A stretch of DNA of 64,000 nucleotides from Portulaca oleracea. Taxonomy: Eukaryota; Streptophyta; Magnoliopsida; Caryophyllales; Portulacaceae. Position numbers and translations under genes: made by a program. The notes beneath the pieces are model-generated. The model worked only from the letters and a program-made list of their open reading frames with translations, was not told the origin of the DNA and ran no database searches. The stretch is taken from the NCBI GenBank assembly GCA_029582165.1, contig CM055875.1, positions 25,685,144-25,749,143 on the forward strand, written 5' to 3'. Below, piece after piece: positions 33,897 through 44,892 of this stretch; the stretch's first letter is position 1, and each line of letters starts with the position of its first letter.

Positions 33897-34049
33897 TAAT
33901 ATTATTATTATTATTATTATTATTGTAGCTATTTATTCCTTAATCTATTTAAATTTTCTAAAATTTTATTCCGAGACCTCAAACTAGTATTGTTGGGTAT
34001 AAAATGGAACTAACTCTAATAAGGGGGGAAAAGGTTAATATTAATAGTA

Positions 34050-35946
34050 CTCCCTCCGTCCCAAAATGTTTGTCCCATATTCCATTTTTAGTTGTCCCAA
34101 AATTCTGTCCTACTTCTAAAAATGGAAACCAATAATATATTGAATTTCCTAAATTACCCCTCAACTTTAATTTCTTTAGAATCAATAAATTAAAGGAAAT
34201 AAATATTTAAATGACATTTTAATTTACTTTGAGATTGATCAGAGAGTCAGACTATGTACTTACTTGGAAATATTGACAAGTACATCCCTCGCCATTTCTA
34301 TCCTACTCATATATTCTTGCAAAAAATACTGTAAGATGTACTGTACATTTCATTCTTCCTCTGCTTCTTCTTCTTCTTCTTCTTCTTTTCTTTTTCTTTT
34401 TTTTGTGAAATTTCATTCTTCTCCATACGCACGTTTTTAACTGTATGTTTTTTCCATAAGTGCTTGAATGCATCCAAAGAAGCAAATTTAGCTGGAAGTT
34501 CTTCATATCCATAGCCCTTTTTTTCCCCTTTTTTTATTGTTAGAGGCTTCTTAGCCAAATTTAGGCCATGTCTTTTGTTTTTTTTCTTCTTTTTTGCGGT
34601 ATGAAATAGTGCGGAGATGGTATGGTATGGATAGATTGTGGAAAGTGTTAAGTGTAGTATGGTGTGGAATACATGGTATGGTAAAATTTGTGATAAAAAT
34701 GGACCAACTACAACCAACTATATAGCCAAAGTCTTCCATCCATTCTTCCAGTAAGCTCTATAAAGCCAAAAACTTGGTGCCTTGCATGCTGTTCATTCCT
34801 CCGTCACTATCATGGAAAAAGCATAGAAATGGTGTTGAAGTTGGTTTTGCATTCATTGCTAGAATCACAGGTTGCAGCCGAGATGTTCTCTGCATTTCTT
34901 GCTCCACTTCCTCTAAATTGAGCTCTTTTAAATTCCTTGTCAAGCACCCTCTCCAAATTGGGCCTTCCTCTTCATTGTTTAGTCAAGTGAAGAATTTTTG
35001 AGTAAAAAAAGATTAACAGAGACAGAGAGGGATTTATGGAGATGGTCAACATAAGGACTATATTTCACACAAACTTACTCCGTAATTAACAGTGATAGAG
35101 AATAAGGAATGAAGTCATGAAGATACAGAGGAGTACATCCACATTTTCATTTATACAAACCTCCTCACATCAACATACATAGAGTACAAACCATAATTTT
35201 TTTAACAGTACAGTTGCATATGTACACCAAAATATTGTACTGTTTGCACCCAGAAAGTGAGTGGATTCATACCCCACTTGCATCTACACACCAAAATACA
35301 GTACTTTTTGATGTCATATGCTCTATTTTTATACAAGTACTACACCAAAATATTGGAGTCCTACGTTTTTTCTTCACTTCAAAATTCTACCCCAAAATAC
35401 AAAACAACACATTTCATTTTCACCTTACTTGAAACTCCAAAGATTGAAGCTACCTCACTAATGGCACCTCTTCTTATTTTTCCATATTGACTCCTTTGTA
35501 GCAAATGCTCTAATACAGCTTGACGTTGTTCCCTTGATAAATGGTACTTTCTGTTTGAAGTATGGGGATTTGGGTTGTTTTCCATAGCTTAAAGATAGGT
35601 TTGGCAGGAGGATGGAACTCAAGCAACAGCTAGTTGATGAAGTATGAAGCACTGAAAGAAAGGATTTGTTTTGCTATTCATACATCAAGTGGAGGCTTCC
35701 AGAAGAAACAAATGGCTCCAATTTCAAAATTTAAAAAAGTGGCGGGCTGTTGATAGTGGTGAATGATAACCATTTGTTCTGCTATTCAAATCAGTGCTAA
35801 TAGTTTAATTTCCAACGTGGACCCTTTAATTTTATTATAAACATTATTTAATTGCAAGGGCAATATAGGAATATTGTGAGTAAAAGTTTTGGTCAACTAA
35901 TTTTTATGTAAAGTCAAATGGGACATACATTTTGGGACGGAGGGAG
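34050..35946 (-). mobile_element. Mariner-like DNA transposon in the 5' LTR of E4
   Basis: Ends CTCCCTCCGTCCCAAAATG and CATTTTGGGACGGAGGGAG are inverted repeats, flanked by TA (34048-34049 and 35947-35948). The 3' LTR of E4 keeps the empty site (aatagta/tgttttagtat at about 42051-42068), which proves the insertion and its TA duplication. The element is 1.9 kb and keeps only the start of a transposase on the minus strand. Confidence 0.93.
35379..35585 (-). pseudogene. N-terminal fragment of mariner-like transposase
   Basis: The reading frame begins at an ATG (35585). Residues 12-53 carry YHLSREQRQAVLEHLLQR, GKIRRGAI and EVASIFGVSS, the helix-turn-helix region typical of plant mariner transposases. 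After that it runs into unrelated residues and a stop, and no DDD catalytic core is visible. In the following 200 bp several copies of acaccaaaata occur (about 35224-35400). It is a deletion derivative and cannot encode a working enzyme. Confidence 0.8.
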
Positions 35947-38781
35947 TATTTTTTAGTATTTGGCTTCAGAAGGGGTTAAGACCCACTTAGACCCCCCTTC
36001 ATTCAAACGTTGTAAACAAAAATAAAAGAGTATGCAACTGTAGCTTTTCTTTAATCTTCTCACTTTCTACTCCTTTTGCTTCACTTTCCAGTCTCCATCC
36101 CCTCTCTCTATCAATTCACCGGCAGCCAGGCGACTACCGGCACCATCATTGCACTCCACCGACCACCGCACACCGCAGTAGGCGGCCGCCTCCCACCATA
36201 CACGCCACAGTAGACTCCCCCTCTCTGGTTTCTGTCTCTCTTTCTCGGCTCGACATCGACCCGACCACCACCAGTCATCAGCGTCGGCGTCGACGCTGGG
36301 CAGCAGAACTGGCACCACCTTCACCTACATGTTTCTTTTCTCGTCTCCCCTCCATTTAAGGTAAAAACCCTAACCTTTCTAAATGGGAATTTCTAGTTTT
36401 AATCTTACAAGTTAGTGTTTTTCTTAGTTACTTTCAGATTATAAGTATGATTTGATGTCAAGTTATCAATTTGTGTTAAATTGGATGTATTTTGTGTATG
36501 AATTGGTGATGAAAAGTTGTGAACTTTTAGTGTATAATTGTTGAATTGGGTTTGATTGGGATAGATTGGGCGTTGCATGTTTTTTTTATGACTCAAGATA
36601 CTATTAAAATGGAGGTGAGTTGCTGGATTAAAAGGCATGAAGGAAGGTTGATAATTAAATGAGTGAAAGTGATGAAAATTAGGTATAAAAGATGAATCAA
36701 GTGAGAAAAAAGTTGGATAAATTTGGTTCATGGTTAGTTGGTGTGTGCATATCATTTTTTGGTACTTGAATGTCCTCAAATTAGTGATTTTGTCGCTGGA
36801 GTTATAGTATATGAAATATAATTGTTGTTTAAGACCCCTAGAGTGATGTAAATTATAGAAGAATGGAGTGAATTATAGAAATTACTACTTGGGGTTGTTG
36901 AATTAAGTTGTTTAATTTATAATGGGCTTTTGAGTAGAATGTTACTGCGTTGGGAATAATTTTCATAAGTAAGTTAGTTATAAAATAGCCTAAAGCGTAA
37001 ACATAAGCCCCATTGGCAAGTAAAGTTCCGTTATTGTAAAAATTAGGGTCAAGTCTTGTGTTTAAACCTTACCGGGATAATAGGTATATTTCGGGACCAA
37101 AATAATTATGTGGATTGGTAGTCTCAAGATGTAGCTTTCACACGGTTTTGGAAATTCGAGATTCCGACGAGTATAACCCAAGTTATGGTGTTTTTAACCG
37201 GGGTGTCCTGCGTATATACGATTTTGGGACAGTAGGTTCAGGGGCATTTTTAGGTATCAAGGAGGTCTTATTAGCCTAAGTATTCACATAAAAGTTATAG
37301 TACGTTCCGCAAGTTTTCCGAAATAGGGTCTTATGGGTTCATTGGATGTTAGAGAGAAAAGTTATGACTCGCCAAAGTAAGACTCCCAACCATGTCAAAC
37401 CAGAATTTTATTTCACCGATCCCTTGTCAAAGCCAATTTCTGATGCCTTTCAAACCTCTTCTGAATTTGTGGTCAACATAAAAGTTGTAGGTCGCCCTTC
37501 AAGCTTTCCATAGACTACTAGCACGGATTCATACAATGTCTACATCCTAAGCTATGAGTCCTCGAAGTATCACTGCCGAATATTAAATTCTGCAGATCAG
37601 CCCTTTGTTTTTGGCCATTTTCAAGGCTTTACACTTCTTTTTGGCCTTAACTATTAACTAGAGAGTTGTAGAACTTATTATTAGCTTTACGAAAAGTCCT
37701 CTTATGAAGTTTTTCGAGGTCTGTAGAGGAAGTTATGTCTTCCGCAAACTTACTACAAAGTCCCAAAAATTCATCAATCTTTTAATTAAAAGTTTACTTT
37801 TATTAAAATAATTAGGAGACTTTCTCCTTACCAAGAATCCAAGTTAATTCACTTTAGTGTTCTTATCTCAAGTGTGATTCAAGAGGTCGTTGCTGCTCCC
37901 TGTTCGAGTCCAGTTAGGCTTTTCAAGTCGTTTTATTTGCGGGTTCAACGTTTAAGGTACGTATATTGCTTGTACCCTTCTTAAACTCTTTTATTTGAGT
38001 TTGTTGACCAAGTGTAATGATATTAAAATTGAACAAGGTTTACTTGTTTTATCACTTAATTATGGCCCCGTCCCATTGTTATTCGTGCCATTGAGCACTC
38101 CAACAGTAAATACTTGACCTAGTGTCAACCTATCCAGATCTCCCGATCGGTCCGGGTATGCGCATACGGAGGCTAGACCGATGATCGCAAAGCAGGGGAC
38201 CATTAAAGATAATAATTCGACAAGCATGTTTATTGTTGTTCATTGTTGTTTATCGTTTTATGGTTTTAGTGTTTTATTGTTTGCAAAATGAATTGAAATG
38301 CGCGAAATAAAATGAATTGCCTAAGTTTATTTTACTGTATAGGGTATGCGTTATTGAGTTTCGACGCATTTGTGAATTGTTTTATGTTTTATTTTAGGTG
38401 GTGCCTCTAAGATTAAGGCGGATAAGGCAAGCTCCGATATACAAGTCAGTTAAGCAATAAAAGGGAATATGGTTGACATATGTTTTTTATGAGGGTTTGA
38501 GGTGGAGGTGATTACTCTATTTGCTTGTGTAAATTATAAGTGATTTAAGGTTTTATATGGAAAGTTAAGGTTATGTATGTTGTCAAAACTCCTTTTTGGG
38601 ATGGTTGTGTTTTGTTTAGAGTCACACATATATGGTTGGTGTTTAGTTGTGGTTGATAAGCCTTATCCATATTTGTGGACGGCGGTAATACCTTCGGATT
38701 ATATTTTCATTGCGCTATTCATGGGGTTATGAGTTGTTTAGTGATAATCCAGTGATTATGAATCTGGGGGTGTTACAGTTA

Positions 38782-38793
38782 TGGTATCAGAGC
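38782..38793 (+). promoter_or_regulatory. Primer-binding site of E4 (tRNA-iMet)
   Basis: TGGTATCAGAGC, four bases after the 5' LTR, complementary to the 3' end of initiator tRNA-Met. It is the usual primer site of plant Copia elements and chromoviruses. Confidence 0.93.
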
Positions 38794-41583
38794 GGAGATT
38801 TTGGAGTTGTTGTGAGCTTTAGGACACTAATGAGGAAAGACATAATGGATATGAATCGTCTTCTTTGGGATGTGAATAGTTGCTTTTGATATATGATTGA
38901 GTGGGGTGTATTTTGAATACCTAAGTGAAACTAAATGTCAAGTTATAACTATTGCAAGTGAATAATAGGAGTGGTCGTAGAAACCAAGGGCGAGTTATGA
39001 TTCCGGAATGTATGCATACTTGATGGATTGATCAAGTTAGCCAAGTTGGTTTTATGACTCAAGTTGAAGGTTGAACCTTAATTAAGTGGTCTTGTGATCT
39101 ATAGTGGGGAGTTCCCCATTTGGAATGATTTTTAAAGTTAATTACCATAGTTTTTTTTTTTTTAATCAAGTCACTAAGTTTTATCAATGTGAATTATTCA
39201 CTTATGCCTCCTTGTCTACTTTGGTAGATGATCTTTTCAAGAATACAAGACCTCTACTCCAAGTATCACAACATGTTGTTTAAAGCTTATCCCATGTTTA
39301 ATAACGTTTCTTTTGGACACTTGAGCTAACTTCAAGGACTCATACCACAACTTCACCATCCTACACAACTTAGAAAAATATGGAGCAAGACTTTAGGCCT
39401 TAAGAGTCTGGAGCGTGCTCACTTCTGAGCTATTAATGGAAGGGTGAGTACCTTCCCGATTCTTTTTATGGATAATGGGTTTAAAGATTGAGATTTGTGT
39501 GTGAACAAAACTATTGGTTGTTAATGGTTGTGGTTCTGGGCGTGTGGCCCCTTATCGTATCCAATTGAGGTTAAATTATCTTTTGGCAGGTTTATATTGA
39601 GCACATATAATTTTGGTTAATCCATATTACAGAGGAAATTCTGCCGAAATTTCCCTAGGTTATGAAGAAAAAAAAATGTTTGTGGGTTCCCAATTGCTTA
39701 ATTTGGTTTTAAGTGTTTTCTAATAGTGGGCAGAAAGACAAACGAAGGTCTTTATGGACATAAGATATACTTTAGTAAGCATTAGTATGTAAATAGGGAT
39801 CCTGATTTTCTTTGGGCGCTATTAATATTATAATATCCATGAACAATGAAGAACTACAGGGGAAGGTATAGACTTTGCAAGGGGAAGAGTATGGATGTAA
39901 ACATATATGTTTTGCGGAAAATAAAAAGAGACAATGACGATACCATGTGAATATAGTTTATTTAAATATGTGTGGAGGAATTATTTCAGGTGATATCTAG
40001 TTTGATTTTAGGACTTTAAGCTCCCCTAACAATTGTTCAGATCTCAGTGCTTACCTTACATTTCCAATTTACTTCCATTAAAAGCTTTTATGATAGTCAA
40101 TTCTGTTTTACTTCACCCATCGTATTATGTTTCCAGTGCACGAACCAAATTTTTGTCTCATATTCATGCTTGATTAAACTTACATACACCACTAACTTTA
40201 TCAACCTATCCATTAATTTGAATCGTGCTCCTCTCTGGGTCACCTGTACATGACCTCGTGATTCTTATAAGATTATATTATTCTTGTTTGCCTATTATTC
40301 TTGTTGCCTATTATTCTTGTTGCCTAACAATACGTCTTAACCAATTTTGTTATCAATTCAGATTAATTTCTCATGACTATTGTCTTTCTCTTCAATTACT
40401 ATCAATCCATATCTTCACTAGTGATTAACTTTAATTACCTTAAAATGCTCTTCACTTGGACTATGTTTTTCTTTCTCATGGGTGATCATTATTTTTCTTT
40501 AATTAATTATTGAATTCAAAAAATAATTATTCTCAATATCTGTGGTAATTAACTCAAGTTCAATAGTTTATATCCTGGGTTGCTTCAAGTAGTGTTACTG
40601 ATAACTAACATTCGAAATAATTCTTTGTTGTTACTTAATCTATCCACTATGGGCTCCTAAGTTTCAAATTCCAATACTCATTTTGATTTCTTATCATTTA
40701 TGTTATCCTTACTATTCATTCTTCACAATCATTGTTTGTTCTTGTTTGGAAAATCAAAAGTTCGTTCCGATATTTTCTCTTTCCAAATTAATTCAAGTTA
40801 TTCATTCCTTATTGTTTGCCGTGTTTTTGGCATCATTATGATCACTATCATTCTCGATCATCCTTTTTTATTCATCATTCACCTCTGATATTTATTTGAA
40901 TTCATGGGTTATCCACATTTCATCATGAAATATTAAACCCATCGTTGTAGATTTTGGCTCCATCATTTCTCTTGATATTCATACATATACTAGTCATCAA
41001 TCTTATCTTTCAACCCTTCCATTATCTTATTTATTCCCCACACCCACTTATTTTTACGATAATTATTTCTTTCATTGGCATCAATTTTTGGTGAGAAGTG
41101 TTAGTGATCGTGAAATGAGATGAAGTATTGGGAAATGAATGTCCTATGAGTAAGTTCAAGGAAACTTTGGGTGTAGGATACATAGCATTTTGTAATGGGG
41201 TTTTTATGACTAATAATGGAGAGCAATATGGGTAATAATTTTTAAAGAAAAACAAAAAGGCCTTTGGTTCTAGACAAATTGAGATTAAGTTATATGGTGA
41301 GTTAAGAATGTATAATACTTGGAGAGCGCTTAGGTCATTTTGAAGGAGAGTGGTAGCAATGTGGACAAACTATATTTGACATATACCTACAGAAAGGCAA
41401 TAGCTTATTCAAATAGTTATGAGAGAATATGAGTGTGCAGTACAAGGATGAGCCCAGCTCAAGTACTTATTCAGGAACAGTGACATAGTGGGCAACAAAG
41501 TCATGGCAACATGTCCAAAATGGTATCAGTTCACATATTCCCATTGAGTAATCGCTTCTATCAAGTTTAGAGGACGAAACTTC
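38794..41583 (+). other. Non-coding internal region of E4
   Basis: About 2.8 kb without a recognisable gag, protease, RT, RNase H, integrase or chromodomain. The longest open stretches are short and not conserved in any family I know. AT-rich. This defines E4 as a large retrotransposon derivative. Confidence 0.75.
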
Positions 41584-41600
41584 TTTTAAGGGGGGTAGAC
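41584..41600 (+). promoter_or_regulatory. Polypurine tract of E4
   Basis: TTTTAAGGGGGGTAGAC directly before the 3' LTR (TGTAACAACC), preceded by GAGGACGAAACTTC. This is the conserved lead-in of Tekay/Del-type elements and would prime plus-strand DNA. Confidence 0.85.
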
Positions 41601-41854
41601 TGTAACAACCCGACTCAAACCCAGCGTAGCTAAGTTAATTAATGAGACTAAGTAACCAAATCGCGCATTTCAATTCAGTTAACTGTTTGTGTTTTTGCAG
41701 GACTCGAGCAGAGCAACGACAATCCTACATCAATCTAGTATGTTATGTATATAAAGTACTTATATGACAGTTTCAACTACTCAAATTACTCACGGGTTAC
41801 TTACCTGGCTAAGGTTTATCAGGTCGACCGATTCATCGACATTATTAATAGTAC

Positions 41855-41933
<79 letters not shown>

Positions 41934-44892
41934 GTAGCTACTTATTCCTAAATTTATTTAAATTTTCTAAAATTTTATTCCGAGACCTTAAACTAGTATT
42001 GTTAGGTATAAAATAGAACTAACTCTAATAAGGGAGGAAAGAGTTAATATTAATAGTATGTTTTAGTATTGGGCTTCAGAAGGGGTTAAAACCAACTTAG
42101 ACCCCCCTTCATTCAAACATTGTAAACAAAAATAAAAGAGTATGCAAACTGTAGCTTTTATTTAATCTTCTCACTCTCTACTCCCTCTGCTTCACTTTCC
42201 AGTCTCCATCCCCTCTCTCTATCAATTCACCGGCAACCAGGCGACCACCGGCGCCATCATTCCACTCCACCGACCACCGCACACCGTAGTAGGCGCCTGC
42301 CTCCCACCATACACGCCACAGTAGACTCCCCCTCTCTGGTTTCTGTCTCTTTTTCTCGGTCCTCTGTGTCGGTTCGACATCGACCTGACCACCACCAGTC
42401 ATCAGAGCCAGCGTCGACGCTGGGCAGCAGGACTGGCACCACCACCAACGACACCACCTTCACCTCCATGTTTCTTTTCTCTTCTCCCCTCCATTTGAGG
42501 TAAAAACCCTAACTTTTCTAAATCAGAATTTCAAGTTTTAATCTTACAATTTAGTGTTTTTCTTAGTTACTTTCAGATTATAAGTATGATTTGATGTCAA
42601 ATTATCAATTTGTGTTATATTGGACGTATTTTGAGTATGAATTGGTGATGAAAGTTGTGAACTTTTAGTGTATAATTGTTGAATTGGGTTTGATTGGGAT
42701 AGAGTGGGCTTTCCATGTTATTTTTATGACTCAAGATACTATTAAAATGGAGGTGAGTTGCTGGATTAAAAGGCATGAAGGAAGGTTGATAATTAAATGA
42801 GTTAAAGTGATGAAAATTAGGTATAAAAGATGAATCAAGTGAGAAAAAAGTTGGATAAATTTGGTTCATGGTTAGTTGGTGTGTGCATGTCATTTTTGGG
42901 TATTTGAATGACCTCAAATTACTGATTTTGTTGCTGGAGTTATAGTATATGAAATATAATTGTTGTTTAAGACCGCTAGAGTGATGTAAATTATAGAAGA
43001 ATGGAGTGAATTATAGAAATTACTACTTGGGGTTGTTATATTAAGTTGTTTAATTTATAATGGGCTTTTAGAGTAGAATGTTTCTGTGTTGGGAATAATT
43101 TTCATAAGCAAGTTAGTTATAAAATAGCCTAAAGCGTAAACATATGCCCCATTGGCAAGTAAAGTTCCGTTATTGTAAACATTAGGGTCAAGTCTTGTGT
43201 TTAAACCTTACCGGGATAATAGGTATATTTCGGGACCAAAATAATTATGTGGATTGGTAGTCTCAAGATGTAGCTTTCACACGGTTTTGGAAATTCGAGA
43301 TTCCGATGAGTATAACCCAACTTATGGTGTTTTTTACCGGGGTGTCCTGCGTATATACGATTTTGGGACAGTAGGTTAAGGGGCATTTTTAGGTATCAAG
43401 GAGGTCTTATTAGCCAAAGTTTTCAACATAAAAGTTATAGTACGTTCCGCAAGCTTTCCGGAATAGGGTCTTATGGGTTCACTGGATGTTAGAGTGAAAA
43501 GTTATGACTCGCCAAAGTAAGACTCCCAACCATGTCAAACCAGAATTTTATTTCACCGATCCCTTGTCAAAGCCAATTTCTGATGCCTTTCAAACCTCTT
43601 CTGAATTTGTGGTCAACATAAAAGTTGTAGGTCACCCTTAAAGCTTTCCATAGACTACTAGCACGCATTCATACAATGTCTACATCCTAAAGTATGAGTC
43701 CTCGAAGTATCACTGCCGAATATTAAATTCTGCAGATCAGCCCTTTGTTTTTGGCCATTTTCAAGGCTTTAAACTTCTTTTTGGCCTTAACTCACTACTA
43801 GAGAGTTGTAGAACTTGTTTTTAGCTTTCCGAAAAGTCCTCTTGTGAAGTTTTAAGAGGTCTATAGATGAAGTTATGTCTTCCGCAAACTTACTACAAAG
43901 TCCCAAAAATTCATCAATCTTTTAATTAAAAGTTTACTTTTATTAAGTTAATTAGGAGACTTCCTCCTTACCAAGAATCCAAGTTAATTCACTTAGTGTT
44001 CTTATCTCAAGTGTGATTCAAGAGGTCGTTGCTGCTCCCTGTTCGAGTCCAGTCAGGCTTGTCAAGTCATTTTATTTGCGGGTTCAAATTTTAAGGTACG
44101 TAAATTGCTTGTACCCTTCTTAAACTCTTTTATTTGAGTTTGTTGACCAAGTGTAATGATATTGAAATTGAACAAGGTTTACTTGTTTTATCACTTAATT
44201 ATGGCCCCGATCCATTCTTATTCGTGCCATTGAGCACTCCCACAGTAAATACTTGACCTAGTGTCAACCCATCCGGATCTCCCGATCGGTCCGGGTATGG
44301 CATATGGAGGCTAGATCGATGATCGCAAAGCAGAGGACCATTAAAGATAATAATACGACAAGCATGTTTATTGTTGTTCATCGTTGTTTATCATTTTATG
44401 GTTTTACTGTTTTATTGTTTGCAAAATGAATTGAAATGCACGAAATAAAATGTATAGGGGTATGCGTATTGAGTCTCGACTCATTTGCGAATTGTTTTAT
44501 GTTTTATTTTAGGTGGTGCCTCTAAGATTAAGGCGGATAAGGCAAGCTCCGATAAAGAACTTCGTTAAGCAATAAAATGGAATATGGTTGACATATTTTT
44601 TTATGAGGGTTTGAGGTGGAGGTGATTCCTCTATTTCCTTGTGTAAATTATAAGTGATTTAAGGTTTTGTATGGAAAGTTAAGGTTATGTATGTTGTTCA
44701 AAACTCCTTTTTGGGATGGTTGTGTATTGTTTAGAGTCATACATATATGGTTGGTGTTTAGTTGTGATTGATAAGCCTTGTCTATATTTGTGGACGACGA
44801 TAATACCTTCGGATTATATTTCCGTTGCGCTAATCATGGGGTTATGAGTTGTTTAGTGATAATCCAGTGATTATGAATCTGGGGGTGTTACA
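41601..44892 (+). repeat. 3' LTR of E4
   Basis: 3292 bp, TGTAACAACCCG to GGGGGTGTTACA. It has the (AAT)n(ATT)n tract at 41855-41933, the empty mariner site near 42058, and the GC-rich island at 42190-42470. It is followed by TSD AACAT, after which the TPR reading frame resumes. Confidence 0.95.

Larger units (their letters stand above)
33598..38777 (+). repeat. 5' LTR of E4 (with mariner insertion)
   Basis: It aligns with 41601-44892 along its length apart from the mariner element at 34050-35946. It includes an inverted (AAT)n(ATT)n tract at 33861-33924, a GC-rich island at 36090-36350 that ends in a donor-like AAGGTAAAAACC, and several blocks such as CCGGGATAATAGGTATATTT. Confidence 0.93.
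33598..44892 (+). mobile_element. LTR element E4: non-autonomous chromovirus-like (LARD) element
   Basis: An 11.3-kb element with a perfect 5-bp TSD AACAT (33593-33597 and 44893-44897). LTRs begin TGTAA(T/C)AACCCGACTC and end GGGGGTGTTACA. The 5' LTR is 5180 bp because it holds a mariner transposon; without it both LTRs are about 3.3 kb. A tRNA-iMet primer site follows the 5' LTR, and a polypurine tract precedes the 3' LTR. The 2.8-kb internal part has no gag or pol frame, so it depends on a partner element. The LTR type and the GAGGACGAAACTTCTTTTAAGG-like lead-in fit the Tekay/Del lineage. Confidence 0.93.

Noticed and set aside
36405..36779. Minus-strand open frame of 124 residues (also at 42615-42917)
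   Set aside because: Present in both E4 LTRs at the same place but with differing ends and an Asn/His/Phe-rich product of AT-rich DNA; no known domain.
37895..37912. tRNA B-box-like CTGTTCGAGTCCAG (also at about 44038)
   Set aside because: No A box or cloverleaf around it; both copies are simply equivalent positions in the two E4 LTRs.
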